Source: Dioscorea cayenensis subsp. rotundata (taxonomy: Eukaryota; Streptophyta; Magnoliopsida; Dioscoreales; Dioscoreaceae). Taken from it: a stretch of 64,000 bases of DNA. Below the pieces are notes generated by a model. It was not told the origin of the DNA and did no database searches. It saw only the letters and a list, made by a program, of their open reading frames with translations. Numbering within the stretch: the stretch's first letter is position 1; every line of letters begins with the position of its first letter. Location: assembly GCF_009730915.1 (NCBI RefSeq), contig NC_052477.1, positions 28,716,420 to 28,780,419 on the forward strand. The letters run 5' to 3'. Positions 35,516 to 50,039 of this stretch are shown here, piece after piece. Made by a program: the position numbers and the translations under genes.

Positions 35516-36202
35516 GAAGCCAACCAGAACCAGTTTTTAAGTCTTTGCAGTTTGCTATTTTCTTTTCGTTAAGAGATTGTTCACCATTGAAGGGTGATTT
35601 GTAATCTGTATGAAGTTTCATGGTTGTGGATCATAATACAATAAATATTTTGGTCAGTAAAGGAGTCCTCCACATCAACCTTCTTTTTATGCATTTGAAT
35701 TTAAAATGTCGGCATTTGCACTGATATATAAGAAGATTGGAAATGAATGTCTAATATCTCATTCACTGCTTGGAGAGAGCACACTCACAGTTAACTGTCA
35801 GCAGGAACGGAACAACAATCACAAAGAATAAAATGTAGTGGGAAAATAAACAAAAATTGTAGATGAAGAACGAGGTTTCTAGGTGCTTATCGGTTGATGA
35901 ATCCAAGGAGTAGATGCTATATTGGCATTTGTTAAATATACCAAAGCAATGCATGCGATCAAATTTCAGAATCATATATCTCACATACATGAATATGTCT
36001 CCACTAAAATCAATGTGAAAAAATAAAATAACATCGAAGTGCAAACATTTAGTATACCAAACTAGGCAAAAAAAAAAGAAGGCAAGATTAATGAATATTT
36101 AAGGAAAAAAACATATATTGAACTAAAGGTTTATATATTAACTGGTCAGATTCAAGAGAACCACTACAATACAATGTACTACTCAACAGCACAACCCACA
36201 GA

Positions 36203-37509
36203 TCAGGCTACAAACTTAAGACAACGGGTATCATTGTGTATATTCTGACAACGGCAAGAACAAAAACGCATCCCGCACCTTACACATGTGTAATTGGCCG
36301 TAAATCCACATACTGTGCAAAAATGGCGGCGAGAAGAAGAGCCAGGTGGGCCCACTGCCGCTCTCAAATAGGTCGGCACGTGAGGAGGCAAGGATTCTAG
36401 ATTTGACTGTTGCAAACAGAAACAGATGATACAGCGCATAAAATTATGGTTGGCTCAAATGAAACAGCAGAAGAGCAATTGCTTACATCATGTATCAGCT
36501 CCATGAATGTTCTGGGAGCCTTCTTTGCATTCTCCAGAGCTTTTGCCTGCCTGGTTTTGCGCTTTGTGCTCTTTGACAATTTCTTTTGTATGTACACTAA
36601 AACAATAATATAATGTTAGTTGAATGATAAGCATTACCTTAATAAGAAACAAATTTCCCAAAACAATCTATCATTGAAGTTAACACTAACAAATCTGCAA
36701 TAACTCATACAATTTTGCAATGGATCTTTCATGACAACAATGTTGTGTAGCAGGCTATGTTCTATGTTGTGTAGCATGCCAAGTCAGTAACTAGTGGTAG
36801 AAAGGCCTGCATGTATAAAAGCACAACTAGATGGATTTCAGTAGGGCAAAGATGTAGAAAAATGTGGACTGTATATAATCAAAATTTCAATGTCTGATAT
36901 TTCAATTCCAGCTTTGTGATTCATATACCATACAATGAATAACTTCCACCAAAGAAACGTAACCAGAGAACAAAAGTTGTCATTGATACACCAAATTAAT
37001 CAGTGGTTCAAAAGTAAAAGCACCAAATGAGGAAAACTAATCAGAAATTAAACCACACACATTGCCCTAGCCAGTGAAAATCAATTATTTCACACATTAA
37101 ACTCGATGAAAAGAGAAGTACAAAAGATTCATAAATTGAACAGAAAACCAACCGAATCAGAGAATTAAAAAAAGGGGAAAAAAAAAAACAAAAGAAAAGG
37201 CATACCCTGATCATCCTCATCGAGCGAAGCATCATCATCGTCATTGGCCTCGACGACCTCCGCGCCGGCATTGTCACTCTCCAGTGCCTCCAAGCGAGCA
37301 AGCACAGCCTTTACAATGAAAACCAAACATGAGATCTCAGTAACCCAGAAAAAAATCAAAGAAACTCGAGATTCCGATGATGAATGGAGATAGGGATCAA
37401 TCACCTGAGTCCGGTTGTCGGCGCTGGTGAGGGCCGCAACCATCTTGCTCGCGACCTTCCTCGTCCGGCTTGACGTCCGGCGAAACGGGCCCGTGTTCTC
37501 GTCCTCCAT
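36203..37509 (-). CDS. SWC6: SWR1 complex subunit 6 (zinc-finger HIT protein)
   Basis: Orthologue of Arabidopsis SEF/SWC6 (At5g37055) and animal ZNHIT1, a core subunit of the SWR1 remodeller that installs histone H2A.Z; in Arabidopsis it affects flowering time. Four exons, 37405-37509, 37206-37308, 36487-36596 and 36203-36406, join in phase to about 173 aa. Landmarks: SSRTRKVASKMVAALTSADN at the N-terminus, the acidic stretch NDDDDASLDEDD, the basic segment KSTKRKTRQAKALE, LPPHVPTYLRAAVGPPGSSS, and the C-terminal HIT finger with CTVC, CVRC, CSCRCQNIH and C near the end. All expected Cys/His ligands are present. It is convergent with the laccase gene. Confidence 0.95.
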
Positions 37510-38356
37510 CGCCGGAAGGAGGTTGCGGATTTCTTTGAGGCAAGGCCGGAGAATGAACTGAAGTCGTCGAGCTTTCTAGTATTCTTTCAACTCATCGCGG
37601 TTATATACACGTAAATATATAAATACGTATATATATAAATATAATTATTTGCTTTTTAATTAAAAAAAATCATTTAATATTATCAATTCACATGTAAGGA
37701 TGAAAATAAATAATGAAGTTATTAATTGTTAAAAAAAAAATAATTTAAAAAAACCGAAATGGCTAAATTATTTTTTTTTTATTTTAATTTTTTTAAAATA
37801 GTTAACTGATTTTCCTTTCCTTTATATATTTACTTTAGATACATGGGTTTTTTTACTATTTAATTCACATGGCAAACAGAACATTTTCTTTGAAGTTATT
37901 TTATTTATTTATTTATTTTGAAGAAAAAAGTTATTTTGTTAAAATAATAAGACTTTAAGTAAAACTACCTATTCAACACATGCGGTACTTAAATTCGAAG
38001 CTTTTTGAATATCTTACACCAATATTTTTTTACAGTAAATCAACACCAGCATTAAGCCATGAAGGATATCAAGAAATAGTTACAAATGAGCTGTTTGGCA
38101 TTCTACAAGCTAGATAGCTCGTTCACATTCAAATAGTATCAAGACAATTGTTACCCCACAAATTTTGGCAAAAATTTAATAGATGATCATCGGAAAGTTT
38201 ATGGAAAGATTAGTCATGAAAGCACAAAAATGAACCTCAAAATATAAGAAAAAGAATGACAATGCCACAGTTGCAGGCAATGATCCTCAAAAATTACAAC
38301 AAAACAGCAATGCAGCAGCAAAAGCATTCCAGTATCAATGAATCGAATAGCCAAGC
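37510..38356. other. AT-rich spacer between SWC6 and the DCD-Kelch gene
   Basis: Holds the SWC6 promoter (minus strand) and the 3' UTR of the DCD-Kelch gene. Mostly A/T runs between 37620 and 37960. No gene is seen. Confidence 0.5.
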
Positions 38357-41300
38357 TCACAGAACAATGGCTGAAAAAAAACACCTTTTTCCGACAGCCT
38401 TCAGACGACTCACAGCCCAACCAGAACCTTCACTGCAATACTCAACCTATTCATCACAAATAAAAAAGAAGGCATGTTTGGTATGGCGAAAAGAACAATT
38501 GAAAGTAAATGAATTGAAAGTATGAAGTGAAAACAGCATACAGATTCGACGATTGTTTCTTGGTCTTCAACCCCGCCGATGGTGAGTAGATGATCACCCA
38601 ATACAACTGTGGCACCGTACCCTCTGCTAAAGTTCATTGGCTCAGCCATTGTCCAGGACTCCATACGAGGGTCAAAAACTTCAACACTTGATACCATGCG
38701 CTCACCATCATACCCTCCCATCACATATCTGATCAGAAATTGAAGACTTAATGTCAGATACAAATCTTGACAAATATATTCAGAAACTTGATGTGTATGC
38801 ACAGGAGAAGATACAGATGCACAGGGAGGGAGATGGTAGGAGGTGTTCTAGAATGCGGACAGTGAAAATGCAACAAGAATGGTGAAACATAAACACGAGG
38901 AATATAGCGACACTGGCCTAAAGATATTGATCTGCAAAATTTCAGAACTCTAGAGTCTAGACTCTAGAGATAGTATACACTTTGATATCCTTTATATGCC
39001 ATGCACATGTGATGCATGCACCTCAAAAAATCAAGATATCACCACCCTAAAAAAATCACATTCAAAGCGCTGTGATTAACTCCTCAAGGAACAAAAGCCA
39101 AATGAGTATAATAATTAGTATAGACATTTGATGTTGAAGATTAGCAAAAAGAATAGAAAGTTAAGGGGATGAATAACCTAAAAACCTATAAAAACCATGT
39201 CTGTTGTCACATTACATATACATTTGTAAAAACCAGGGTTAGTAAAAATTAATAAATAAATAGGAGCACAACTTACAGTGTATCATTGAAGACGGCCATC
39301 GAGTGGCAACCACGTGTTACATTCATGCTTGGAAGCCTCTTCCAGTAAGCTTCTCTTGGATCACATCTTTCAAATGATCTGGAAAAGGGGATAGGATCTA
39401 TCAGCCAACTGTTCTATGAAATTCATAGACAATTAGATGAACATAAAAGGAAACCATGCTCGTTTTTAGAGATGGCAGTCAACCCAAAATGTAATCATCG
39501 GCACCATTTGCCTTTCAGTACCTTACATGTACAAGCATTACATGCTGTTATTTCAACCAAAGTACATCTCATCAAATGTGTGATGGAGCTTCCAGAAAAA
39601 AGTTACACATGCTTATTCCTAGAAGATTTAGAGGTGCTTGTGATTTAGCTGAAAGAAGGGGGAGGATGTGCATTTGTTAGTGGAATTATTAGAATTATTA
39701 GTGTCCCCTGAACCCAACTAATATCTTTCCTATTACTAGGCTGTCTTCACATGTACAACAGAGCTTTAACTAGAAACTTTCTATTCTTCAGAAAAATTGG
39801 ATCATCATCACCGTTGAGAGGGCAAGCCAAGTTATCACACCTTGAATTATTAAAGCTGGTTTCACAAATCCAGGAATAACTCTGGATAATGCCAAGTTAG
39901 AGCAATGAATCTGAGCTAAGTTTGTGCTAGCTATCTCATCCAAGTTGAACATAGTTTATTAAACATGGTATTAAGAAACTCTTTAATATACTTGTTTAAT
40001 ATGCTCCTCATGATAAAAAGGAAAACTATAAAATCAGGCATGATAAAAAGGAAACATTGAGTACAGAGCTTCAGCATATGAGTATTCCTCATTGCTTACC
40101 AACAGAGACATAAAACATCTATTGTACACACGTCACAATGTAATTTTTATGCCTTGACAAAAGCATTTGGTAAATACAGTGAACAATTTATCAATAAGGA
40201 TATCTCAAAAAGAAAAACTACGTTGACAGATGAATATTCCAAAGAGACATGCCAAATATCAACTGATGAGATCTCAGGATGTTCAAACAGCTTTCATTAT
40301 TCAACATTCAATAGCATTGATGACAAATGAGACTCTAGTCAAGCATTCTAGATATCCAAATTAAAATAATACTGAAACTAACCAGATGTTTCATGTAAAA
40401 GCTTCTATTTTGACATCGTAAGAGACCATAAAACGAGGTAGAATAGATTACCGTAAATAATCCTTTCCATTAAATCCACCAACGACATACATGGCTCCTT
40501 GAAATGCAGCTGCAGTTGGAGCAAAACGCTGGAAGACAAAAGAGGCTACATGATGAGCATCATAAAATTTTTTTTACAAATACACAATAATGCAGGTATT
40601 GTGATATAATCCAGTTTCTGAAACCTTCTGTCCTATTCTGAAAACTAAAATGAAAACATTTATACATACACTTACTAGGACAAGGATATGGGATAGTAGT
40701 AGTCATGTGTGGAACAATATCTGTATATACAAAGTTTTAAAAGATAAAAAGAAAGATTCATAGAGTTTAGACAATAAGAGAAAGATAATATGGAGACCAG
40801 CCATAAATTAAAAAAAAACAAAGATGGAAAGCAAGGGAGGAAAGGATGTAGGAACCAAAATCTTCTCGTCTAAACAAAGATAGTATTTGGACTTGCTCCA
40901 GTTTGTGTAGCAACCTTCTTTCAATTAAAGAAATCATGTGGGATATACGTGATCAAAATGTGTTCCTAACACAAGTATCTTTTGTATCTTCAAATGGTAT
41001 ATCTAAAGAAAAGATACATATCCTCATGAGGATACATGTAAGGTGTATCTAAATACATATCCTTATGGGGTATATAAGAAGATAATCTTTATTGGGATAC
41101 AAAAGGTGTATCTAAAGAGAAGATACTACCCTCACAGGGATACTATAGCGTGATACCACTTATTTATAGGAAGCAGTTGGTTAAGTTTTGAGGAAATATT
41201 CCAGATTTAACTTACATAATTTATAGCAATTTTCTTATAAATATATCAGCAAACTATTTAAGATGGATGTAGGACCTTGCTAATTATTCTATTTAGCCGT

Positions 41301-44300
41301 GTTCCTGTCTATAGCAACACATATAGCATCACATTTTCAAATCTAAAATGTTGCTCTTTTTCATCTATTGTTGTCATCTTTTTTAATTTATAATCATTTT
41401 GAACTCTTTCATATCTTTTAAATCTTCATTGATATTTCTAAATAATTTTATCTCAATTTTTCATGATTTATAAATTTTATCTTGCTTTAATTTGAAATTT
41501 GATCTGATTTATATCTCTTATCTAATATATGATTTATTATAATCGTCATATTATTTTCAAGGCAACATATACAACTGTATGCATGTATTGGGTTTTCGCT
41601 AGAAAATTCATCTCTACTTACTTGGACACAGTTATCAAAGCCCTTGAAAAAAACTAAAGGATCATAAAGTTATTGGATACTGAAATCCAAAATAAGGTGC
41701 TGAATTTTATTAAATGAAGTTACATAGTAAAAAAAAACATAAACTCATAGGAAAGGAGCTCATACTTGGGCTAAGAAATTCTATGACGAACTAAAAAGAT
41801 TATGTGATTCTCACAACCTTCCCAATAAGGTAACATGCTGAATTGAATACCTCCTTTCTCTCATAATATTTTGACTCCATATATGAACCTATCCAGCAGT
41901 GCTTATTGCCAGTTATATCTTTAATAAATCAACTCCTAGTTTCCTATCTATTCTCTTTGAAAGATAAAAGTGGTCCCTGATTGTTTTTTGAGCTGCTGTG
42001 TTGCAGTGGAAATATAAAACCAAGACATGAAAGGACCAACTACAGGGGAGGAAATCTTCAACAAACACAGTATTCAATCAGTTACTGCAACAAAGAAATT
42101 ATTAATGGATCGCACTCGCTGACCAAAATGGTACAGTTCGTAGTGGAACAAGAAGCAGATGGACTAGCAATTTCTCTAAGAATGTTACGAATGCTATATT
42201 CAACCTTATTTAAGTTTTAACAAAAACCAGATTTACTCAGGAAAAAAAAATTCTACTGAAAACAAGATTAAAAAATTGCATGCAATCTCAACCCTTTGTC
42301 TTCAGTAATCCTAGCAAACTGGACAAAAACCAGAGGATCAACTAGCTTATGATTATTATGAATAGAAGTCCCAACACATTTCAAACAGGTCAAGATGCAC
42401 ATACCGGAAAAAAAGAATAATTGCACCAATAATACAAATGCTTCCTCGCTAACCTGACTGGACAAGCGGGAATCAAATTCTCATAAACAATTTCATACAA
42501 CCATCAAACATCAAATATATAACATGAGTGATGTTCTGATTTCATATTTAAGATAGTGAGATTCAATAATATATAAGTACCTTTTCAAACATTGGTTGAC
42601 TGTTTATCCATCTTCCAAGAGCTGGATCAAACATCTCAACTTCTGAGAAACATTCACATCCATTTCCTCCTCCAATAGCAAATATTTTTCCATTTAATGA
42701 AACCCCAGCAAGACTTCCTTTTTCGCACATCAATGGAGGGCATAAGGTCCACTCATTCCGCCATGGGTCATAACGCTCAACTTCACATGTAAAAGAGGAT
42801 CAGTGAGGAACAGTAACCAATCAAGATTACAATTCGAGTGGAGCATCCTAGAGAGAATTCAATGTGGTAAAAAAAAGCATTGTACCTGCATCAGACCATG
42901 AAGAGCCATCTCCACCACCAAAAAAATATATACTTCCATTTAATGCAGCAGCTGATGCATATGCACGAGCATAATTCATCTTTCTAAGTGAAGTCAATGT
43001 GTCCATGGATGGTGAAAAAGAATCCATTGTTGATAACCATAAACGGCCATCATAACCACCAATCAGATAAATTGTTCCTGGGCCCAAATTTAGCCCAGTT
43101 GACTGATCTAGAACGTCATCAACAAAACTCGTAGAAGGATTTAACTTTGATTCTAACTCGCTAACACGGTCTCTTAGTTGTTGAATGATTCTTTCTTGTT
43201 CACCCTAACACGTACAGTAAATAAACGACATATCAAGCATAATCTGCAGAAACACACAATTAACAATCTATAATCTATACTGGATTCTAGCCATTGTGCA
43301 GCAAAAACATATAAAGGATGAACCAAAATAGGATGTACCTAGGTACAGCTCACTTCTTCCATAAATTAAATGTTGCAACTTGCAAGAGCAATAAGAAATT
43401 TCAGAAGCTGTGATTGTGGCTTAAATATATATATAAATAGTTGAGAAATGCAAATGAAATATATAATATGAGCTTTGATTCAATGATTTGCAGTTGTTTC
43501 TCTGACTTATCAATCCCTTGTGACATTGATTAAGTGTCTTCAACTGCAAGTTCAAAGCAGATTATCAAAATGCAAAGCATAGAAAACTACCATTGTGTGA
43601 CCATTTCCAACGAATACACCAACATTAAATTTTATTGAAAAAAAATACAAATTCAAGATAGTCTAATTGCAACCTTCTCACATCCAACAAAGCAACTAAA
43701 AAATATTGACAACAAAGTGGTCCCCTACCTGCTTCTTCTCCAATGCTGTGGTTCTTTCCACTAGTACTTCGACCATTTCAGCTAACTACACAGAAAAGCC
43801 AATGAACTCTTCAATTAATGATGTGAAACAACAACAAAATTGAAAAAATTGAAATAGCCTAAAGCTACCACAGGATAAACACGGTGCCAAAAGGAAAAGT
43901 AGCTCAACTACCTTAGAGTTTTCAAGAGAAAAACCCAAAGTGTTCCTGTTCTCATCCGTTAAATCATGAGACCCACCTGCTGGAGGTTCAATATCTTGAC
44001 GAACACCCTTATTATCATCAGGATGATAAACTGAAGGCTGATTCAAGAAATTATGACTAACGGCCAGTCTTGATAGCTTTGACAAGACCATTTTCTTTTC
44101 ATCACTATCAGCTTTTTTTACTGGCAAACTATCCAACTGGTCCAGAATTTCCTTATTATTCTGTGTTGGCTCACTGCTCTGGGACTGTTGCAGTAAAATT
44201 TCACTCTGTGTGTCCACATGAGGGATGAAAATTGATTGACAGATTTCTGCATTCGGATCAAACCAACTCTCCCCGGATTTTGAGCCTGCACTTTCAAATG

Positions 44301-46331
44301 TAGTCTCCTTAGTGATAATGCACAATGATTCTACCACATGATCTTTATTTCCAAAAATATTCAAATGTGAAATAGCCTTATTCACATGCAACAAATGGGT
44401 GTATGGATAAGTATTCTTACTCTCCCCATGATTCCCCTTTCCAGGTTCAACAACCTTCCCTTCTGTGGTCAGTAGTGCATCATATAGATTTGTCATTCTT
44501 GGTGAATTGCTGGCAGAAGAACCTGAAGGTCTGAATAAAGCGATCAGATCTTGAGTTTGTATATGATCCAACTCAAACCAGAAGTGCACTTGGTTATAAT
44601 AGTTGCCCTGGATTGCTTTTTTGAACTGTTTCTCCACAAGTGGTTCGCATTGCATCTTAATACATATTCGAACCTGAGAAAATCAAGCAATCAAGAATAC
44701 ATACATAACAGTCAGCAACAGCCTTTAGCCAGAGAAGACCATGAATTTAGATGTTCTCAAAGAAATTACAGAAAGCACATGTCTGTTAAGACCTGTGCAG
44801 GAAAAGCAGTTTTTTCTGCACCCCCATCAGTCCATGCATATGGGTCTATATTCATCTGACCACAACCAGCTGCCTCATAGATCCCATACATCTTACGATC
44901 ACTATAATTGAACAGAAATAGTGGCAGGCCAGGTTCAATTTTCCTCACATAGGAGAAGTGTAAAGAAGGCAGGCCTGTTAAATAAACTGTAGTTATTTTC
45001 TTAAACTAAACAGTAGAGTTTAGATAAAACTATATGCATTTACATACAGGAATCACTCAGTATACACTGCAGTTATCTTTCAGTTTTATACAGACAGGTG
45101 ATACAGATATATTGCAATAGGAAAATCACTTGGAAAAACAAAAACAGATGCCTTTTTTACTTCATCTTTCTATTCTCTCCATGCAAACAGAGAGATCACA
45201 CAATCGTTATGACCAATCTTTATAGTGCTTTATCTAATCACTCTCGCCACATGGGAAGCATTTCTGAATTATCACAAACATAATATTCTATAGCGTAACT
45301 CACGTCAGTCCAAAAGAACACTAGTTGAACTCAATTCCTTTATTGCCATTTTGATTCTGTCCAATTTATGCAATATAAACGAGTTAAACAAAAAAGTGAT
45401 TTGTAGATATTATGGATAGCAAATCCTAGTCATGATGTTAGGAAGTGACTGCTGGTGTCTCTAGCCAGGATGCTGTACACACTCTCTAAGATTGACTCTG
45501 CATTTGAAGCTTATTATAGAGCAAATCATTTTTGTAACCAATTTACAAAGTGTGGCACATTTGAACTATATCAAAAAACAAATAAGTTTTTTGATTTATA
45601 AAAATCACCGGTTAGAAATGTAATAGACAGCAGTGGCAATAAAGATTGATTTGAGCACATTCTCATGTTTAAATTTCAGAAATCATGGAATACAAAATTG
45701 CGTGGTGGTTTACAAAATAAACTCATCTAAAAATCCTGCACAAACATTTCAATAGTAACCATCATCAACAATGTTCAACTGTGTAATTGAAGCTTAATGG
45801 TTACCGATGAAAAATGCTGCTTCACATGACCCTATCTATAGGACTTCAATTTCACTTCTAAGAGGATTATAGATTTTTCCTCCCAAGATATCTAGAGGAA
45901 TCTTCTCAATATCTTCAATGTGGTCAATATTTACTGAACATTGTTTTTTGTTACTTTATTTAAGGTGGTAGCCACTAGCTACTTTGATACCAGTAAAAGC
46001 ATGGATTAACTTGGTGCAGAAAAAATTCCCTGGGCAATGAAATGATTAAAAAAACCTGGATGCTAGCCAAACCTCTCGGAGGAGAACTTACAACCACAAC
46101 AAATAATTAGCAAAAGTAATCATAAAGGTTAAGATAGAGATAGAGCAACATACCAAACAGTTGCTTTGAGAGGCATTCCATCATGGTGTTATTCTTGCAA
46201 CCAAAAATTACTCCTCCTACATCATTCTTGGCCAAGTTTCTAGCAATCGTGGAGTTGTTACTCGGCCTGGGAGGATTCAGCAGCTTCTCTGTCCATGAAG
46301 CTCTCTGTGAGGTTTCCCTCAAGGAATTCAT
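38357..46331 (-). CDS. DCD domain plus Kelch-repeat protein
   Basis: Ten exons join in phase: 46154-46331, 44793-44974, 43912-44673, 43729-43785, 42886-43204, 42581-42780, 40452-40528, 39277-39378, 38542-38728, 38357-38446, giving about 717 aa. Residues about 38-165 form a Development and Cell Death (DCD) domain, with GGVIFGCKNNTM, GLPLFLFNYSDRKMYGIYEA and FPAQVRI. A Ser/Asn-rich middle follows, then a predicted coiled coil (about 376-415, LAEMVEVLVERTTALEKKQ and on). Six Kelch motifs close the protein (IYLIGGYDG, IYFFGGGDG, IFAIGGGNG, MYVVGGFNG, YVMGGYDG, LLTIGGVED). The end is CFFSAIVL. This matches the Arabidopsis At5g01660 type. DCD proteins are stress and cell-death linked; a precise function is not known to me. 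The 5' UTR probably has an intron, since the coding start lies about 600 bp from the GA-rich leader. Confidence 0.93.
40985..41160. repeat. Short degenerate repeats in a DCD-Kelch intron
   Basis: Variants of GGT(A/G)TATCTAAA followed by AGATAC or ACATATCC and a GAGGATAC-like end recur about every 60 bp (near 40997, 41043, 41107). They lie in the 2-kb intron between exons 42581-42780 and 40452-40528. Confidence 0.55.
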
Positions 46332-47030
46332 TCTATCAAAATACAGGCAACCACAACCATTAGCAAGCGCACCATCAATGTGATGCATTGAAAGACAACC
46401 TATCACTTGCATTAAGTCATTAATGGAAGAAAACTCTAGCAACCTTCTCTCTAATCATCAAATTGACGCAATCTCATCCTCACCCAACCAAAAGTAAATA
46501 AATAAATAAATAAGTAAAGACAATCTCAGCAAAATCCAATTTTTATGGCTTATCACAAACACAGTTACACGAGAACTACCAGTAATCCACTTAATTCCAA
46601 GAATTCCCTTCAATTTCCCACAATACAAATAAACCCCTAACCAAATCAGACATCCAATTTCGCACAGAAAACAGCGTCAGCCAGCAATCCACTAAATTCC
46701 AAGAATTCCTATCAATTGACAACAAACCCTAACCAAATCAGACAACCCATTTATCACATAAAACACCATCCAATATCATCAAACCAGAATAGTAAACAAA
46801 GACACACAATCCAATAATAAAAAAAAAAAAATACCAACATAGAAACGACGGATTAAAAAAAAACTGAGAAGAAATACATACACTCATGCGAAGTTCTTCA
46901 GAATCCAGAGGAGAAATCCCTTGATCTCTCGATCTCGATTAGAGAGATCGAGAGAGAGAGAGAGAGATGAAGATGAAACGAAGAGAGAGCGAAAGAGAGA
47001 GCGGGAGAGAAGTGATAAGCCAAGTCTCGT
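46332..47030 (-). promoter_or_regulatory. 5' leader and promoter of the DCD-Kelch gene
   Basis: CATGCGAAG near 46886 and the GA-rich tract at 46936-47010 (reading CT-rich on the gene strand) look like a non-coding first exon and leader. ATTCTGAAGAACTTCGCATGAG just upstream fits a transcribed leader. The exact intron is not determined. Confidence 0.35.
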
Positions 47031-50000
47031 TTTAAACCCACTCGAGAACTAATGAAGTAACATGCGGTGTGGTCACCTCCCTATTTTCACAGATGATAAA
47101 GAAGGGTTCAATGAATGGAATATCTTGATATTGTTTTTGGTAAGTTTACCTCCCGGTTATAGGAATCGGACATGGGCCATGCTCCTGAGCTGCTTCTCCT
47201 GTAAGTTTCATAATTCATTTTTATTATGGTTTTTTAGGAATGGAATTATTTGAATTGTTTTTTTTTAATTACGATTTTAGGATAATTGATTTTTTTTTTT
47301 ATGAGATGTAACTTTATTGAAATTGGCCAAAATCACTTGATTCAAGTAGTTAGCGACACTAAAAATAAATCTCGTGCAGAATGACGAGAGTTTGAATATT
47401 TGTTGAAAAAATTAACTCATAGGTGATGTTGCAGCCCACATTCATACGTCATAAAAATACGTGTTTGTCACTATTTTAAAAAAAATTAAAAAAATAATTG
47501 AAACGGAGTAATGTGGCATGCTCCAAAGCTGCTTCTCTAGAAAGTAATTGATTTTGGGCTTTAAATTTTAGTTCTTTATTTATGTTCATTTTGTAGGGAT
47601 AAATTTGGTGCTTTGAGTAGTTGGATTTATTTTATGGAAAATTGTATTAATTTAGCTGTGTAGAAATTAATTGAGCATTATTCATTTAAAAAGGTAAATT
47701 GGGCAACTACAACAAGCGAAGTTAGTTAAAAATATGTACAAGCACATCTTTCTTGGTGAGAGCCCAGTGGTGTTAGACTAAGAATCTTTGGTCAGAGGAT
47801 CAATTCAATTGAGTTAAAATGAATTAATTTTTAATTAAGATTTTATTTATTTAGTTATTCTTATTTATTGAGAGAAATTTAATAAACAAATTATTGGGTG
47901 TACTTTAAAAAGACTTAGTAATTGAACCACCAAAAAAACGTATGTATCACTAATTCTTTAATCATGAACAGGAAAAGAGAAAAAAAAAATTGTCATAATA
48001 AGTAAAGATTTCACAAATCATACCTATTGAATCCATTAAATCAGAAACAACGGATTTTTTTTTTCTTGTCCCTACATATTTACATATGTATGTGGTAATG
48101 CTTTGATTTCCATAAATTGACTGACCGTCCATTTATAGAAATGAGTAAATAAAAACTATTCTAAACTCACATGGAATGTCTATATAAAAATAGGTGTAAT
48201 TAATAATAATCATTAAACTATCACTAGAAAACGAGTGGGAATTAAATGTGGGAGAGGGTACGAATGAGCAATTAATTATATATAAGATTTTTTTTGGTTA
48301 AAATACAATTATAAATTATCAAATATTTTTGAGGTAATCATAAATGACATTTATTTATTTTGTTAGAGTACTTTTTTCATGAAATAATGAGATCAAATTT
48401 AAAATTACAATATTTAATTAAAACTATATAATTATTACAAAAAGCCAAAAAACAAATGGGAAGAATAATTTATCAATCCTTTGGATTAAAATGAATACCA
48501 TAACTATATAAATTTTTAAAAATGAAAAGGAAAAAAAATTAATAACCACATTATCTTCTTCAACACATGTCAAAGCTCCAAATCAAACCCACCCACCAAC
48601 AACCAAACAATACACATTCAAGTCATTGTTTGTCAAGTTCCTAAATTTCTTTCAAGGAATCAATCAGACATAAGAGAATAAAAGTAAACAGTTCCATCAC
48701 TTCAATTAGACCTTCAATTAAGTTCACTTCAATCATTCATTAATACTGTTGTTTTTTATTGTTTTCCAACAACATTACCAACAAGATTATGTACTTCAAC
48801 TGCCAGAAAACAGACTACATGTGCCATCCTGAATTGGAACAATTGTCATTTAACTCTTTGTAAAACACCAAAACCACAGAATCATAACATTGCATTGAAG
48901 GGAAAACGAACTTCAGGCTTTGCATCATGTGATAAAACAATGTGTAATTATTCTCAATGACCACATGTAAAAACATAGAATCAAGAATCATAGCAAATGT
49001 ATTGCTCCCAAGATTACATACAAAGGAGCATAATGTGGTTATTCTCACAAGAGAATGAGAAACAAAATACAATAAAAAGTTACGATGACATAAGTAGTTA
49101 GTAAGCTGCAATATGGTAAATTTTAGTAGATTGGAGAACAATAATAAGTAGATGCTAACACATGGCTATCAGAGATTTTGCATGTTCTCCAACTCAAGAT
49201 TTCAAGAAACAAGTGGGATCTACTTGACAGTTGTTCATAATGTGGAATCACATGACATGAACAAACCCATCAATTTTTAAAGTTGGGAGAATTTACTCCT
49301 GTTTGATCTGTGAACAATTTCAGACTTTTATCAGTTTTGGTATTTTAATGAGATTTGGGAATTCCCTATCAACTTTAGTCCAATGAGAATTCTCTATCAA
49401 ACACATCTAACTACCCATCATATTCATGTTGGAAAGCAATTGACAATGCTCTACTTCAACAGCAAATCCTTTTAGATGAGACAAATCATAAGAAAAATAA
49501 GAAACTCTAGAAAAAGTGATCCTAGTCTCTCTGCTATTTAACTTTTCAAACAATTTGGTCAATATAAACACATATCACCACTTTGCTAAATCATTAAATC
49601 TTGCACACTAGATTATAGATCCAACAGGATAATGCAACCAAATTGAGCATTTCTTTCTGTGCCTATCACACTGACATGTATGTCCTATCTACACATTAAC
49701 ACATGCATCATCATGTAACCTCTAGAAGAACACAAATGTTCATTTATTCTCTCTATTTCCATTGATATGAAACAACGACAGACACCTATGATTACAAAGG
49801 TAATTGGGAATTTGCATGAAAGAAAAGTACTCACTACTCATTTAGTATAACCAAACAATGAGAATGAAATTGTATGAAGGGATTGAATTTCCAGTAATGA
49901 ACTTAAAAGAGCAATGCAAAGAACAGACTAACCAAGTAAACAAAGACCACTAGAGAAACAAATCAAACAACGGGCACACGAATTGCAAAGTATCTTTCAT

Positions 50001-50039
50001 CTATGATTGTAAATGAGAGTGTTTGTCATCAGTTACCGA
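47031..50039. other. Gene-free AT-rich spacer
   Basis: Three kilobases without a credible gene. 47450-48560 is low complexity. 48560-50030 is less AT-biased and partly belongs to the 3' UTR and downstream region of the minus-strand methyltransferase-like gene. The longest open frame (48815-49141, minus) has no family features. Confidence 0.5.

Noticed and set aside
48815-49141. 108-codon minus frame in the 47-50 kb spacer
   Set aside because: No recognisable motif, AT-driven composition and no flanking exon structure.
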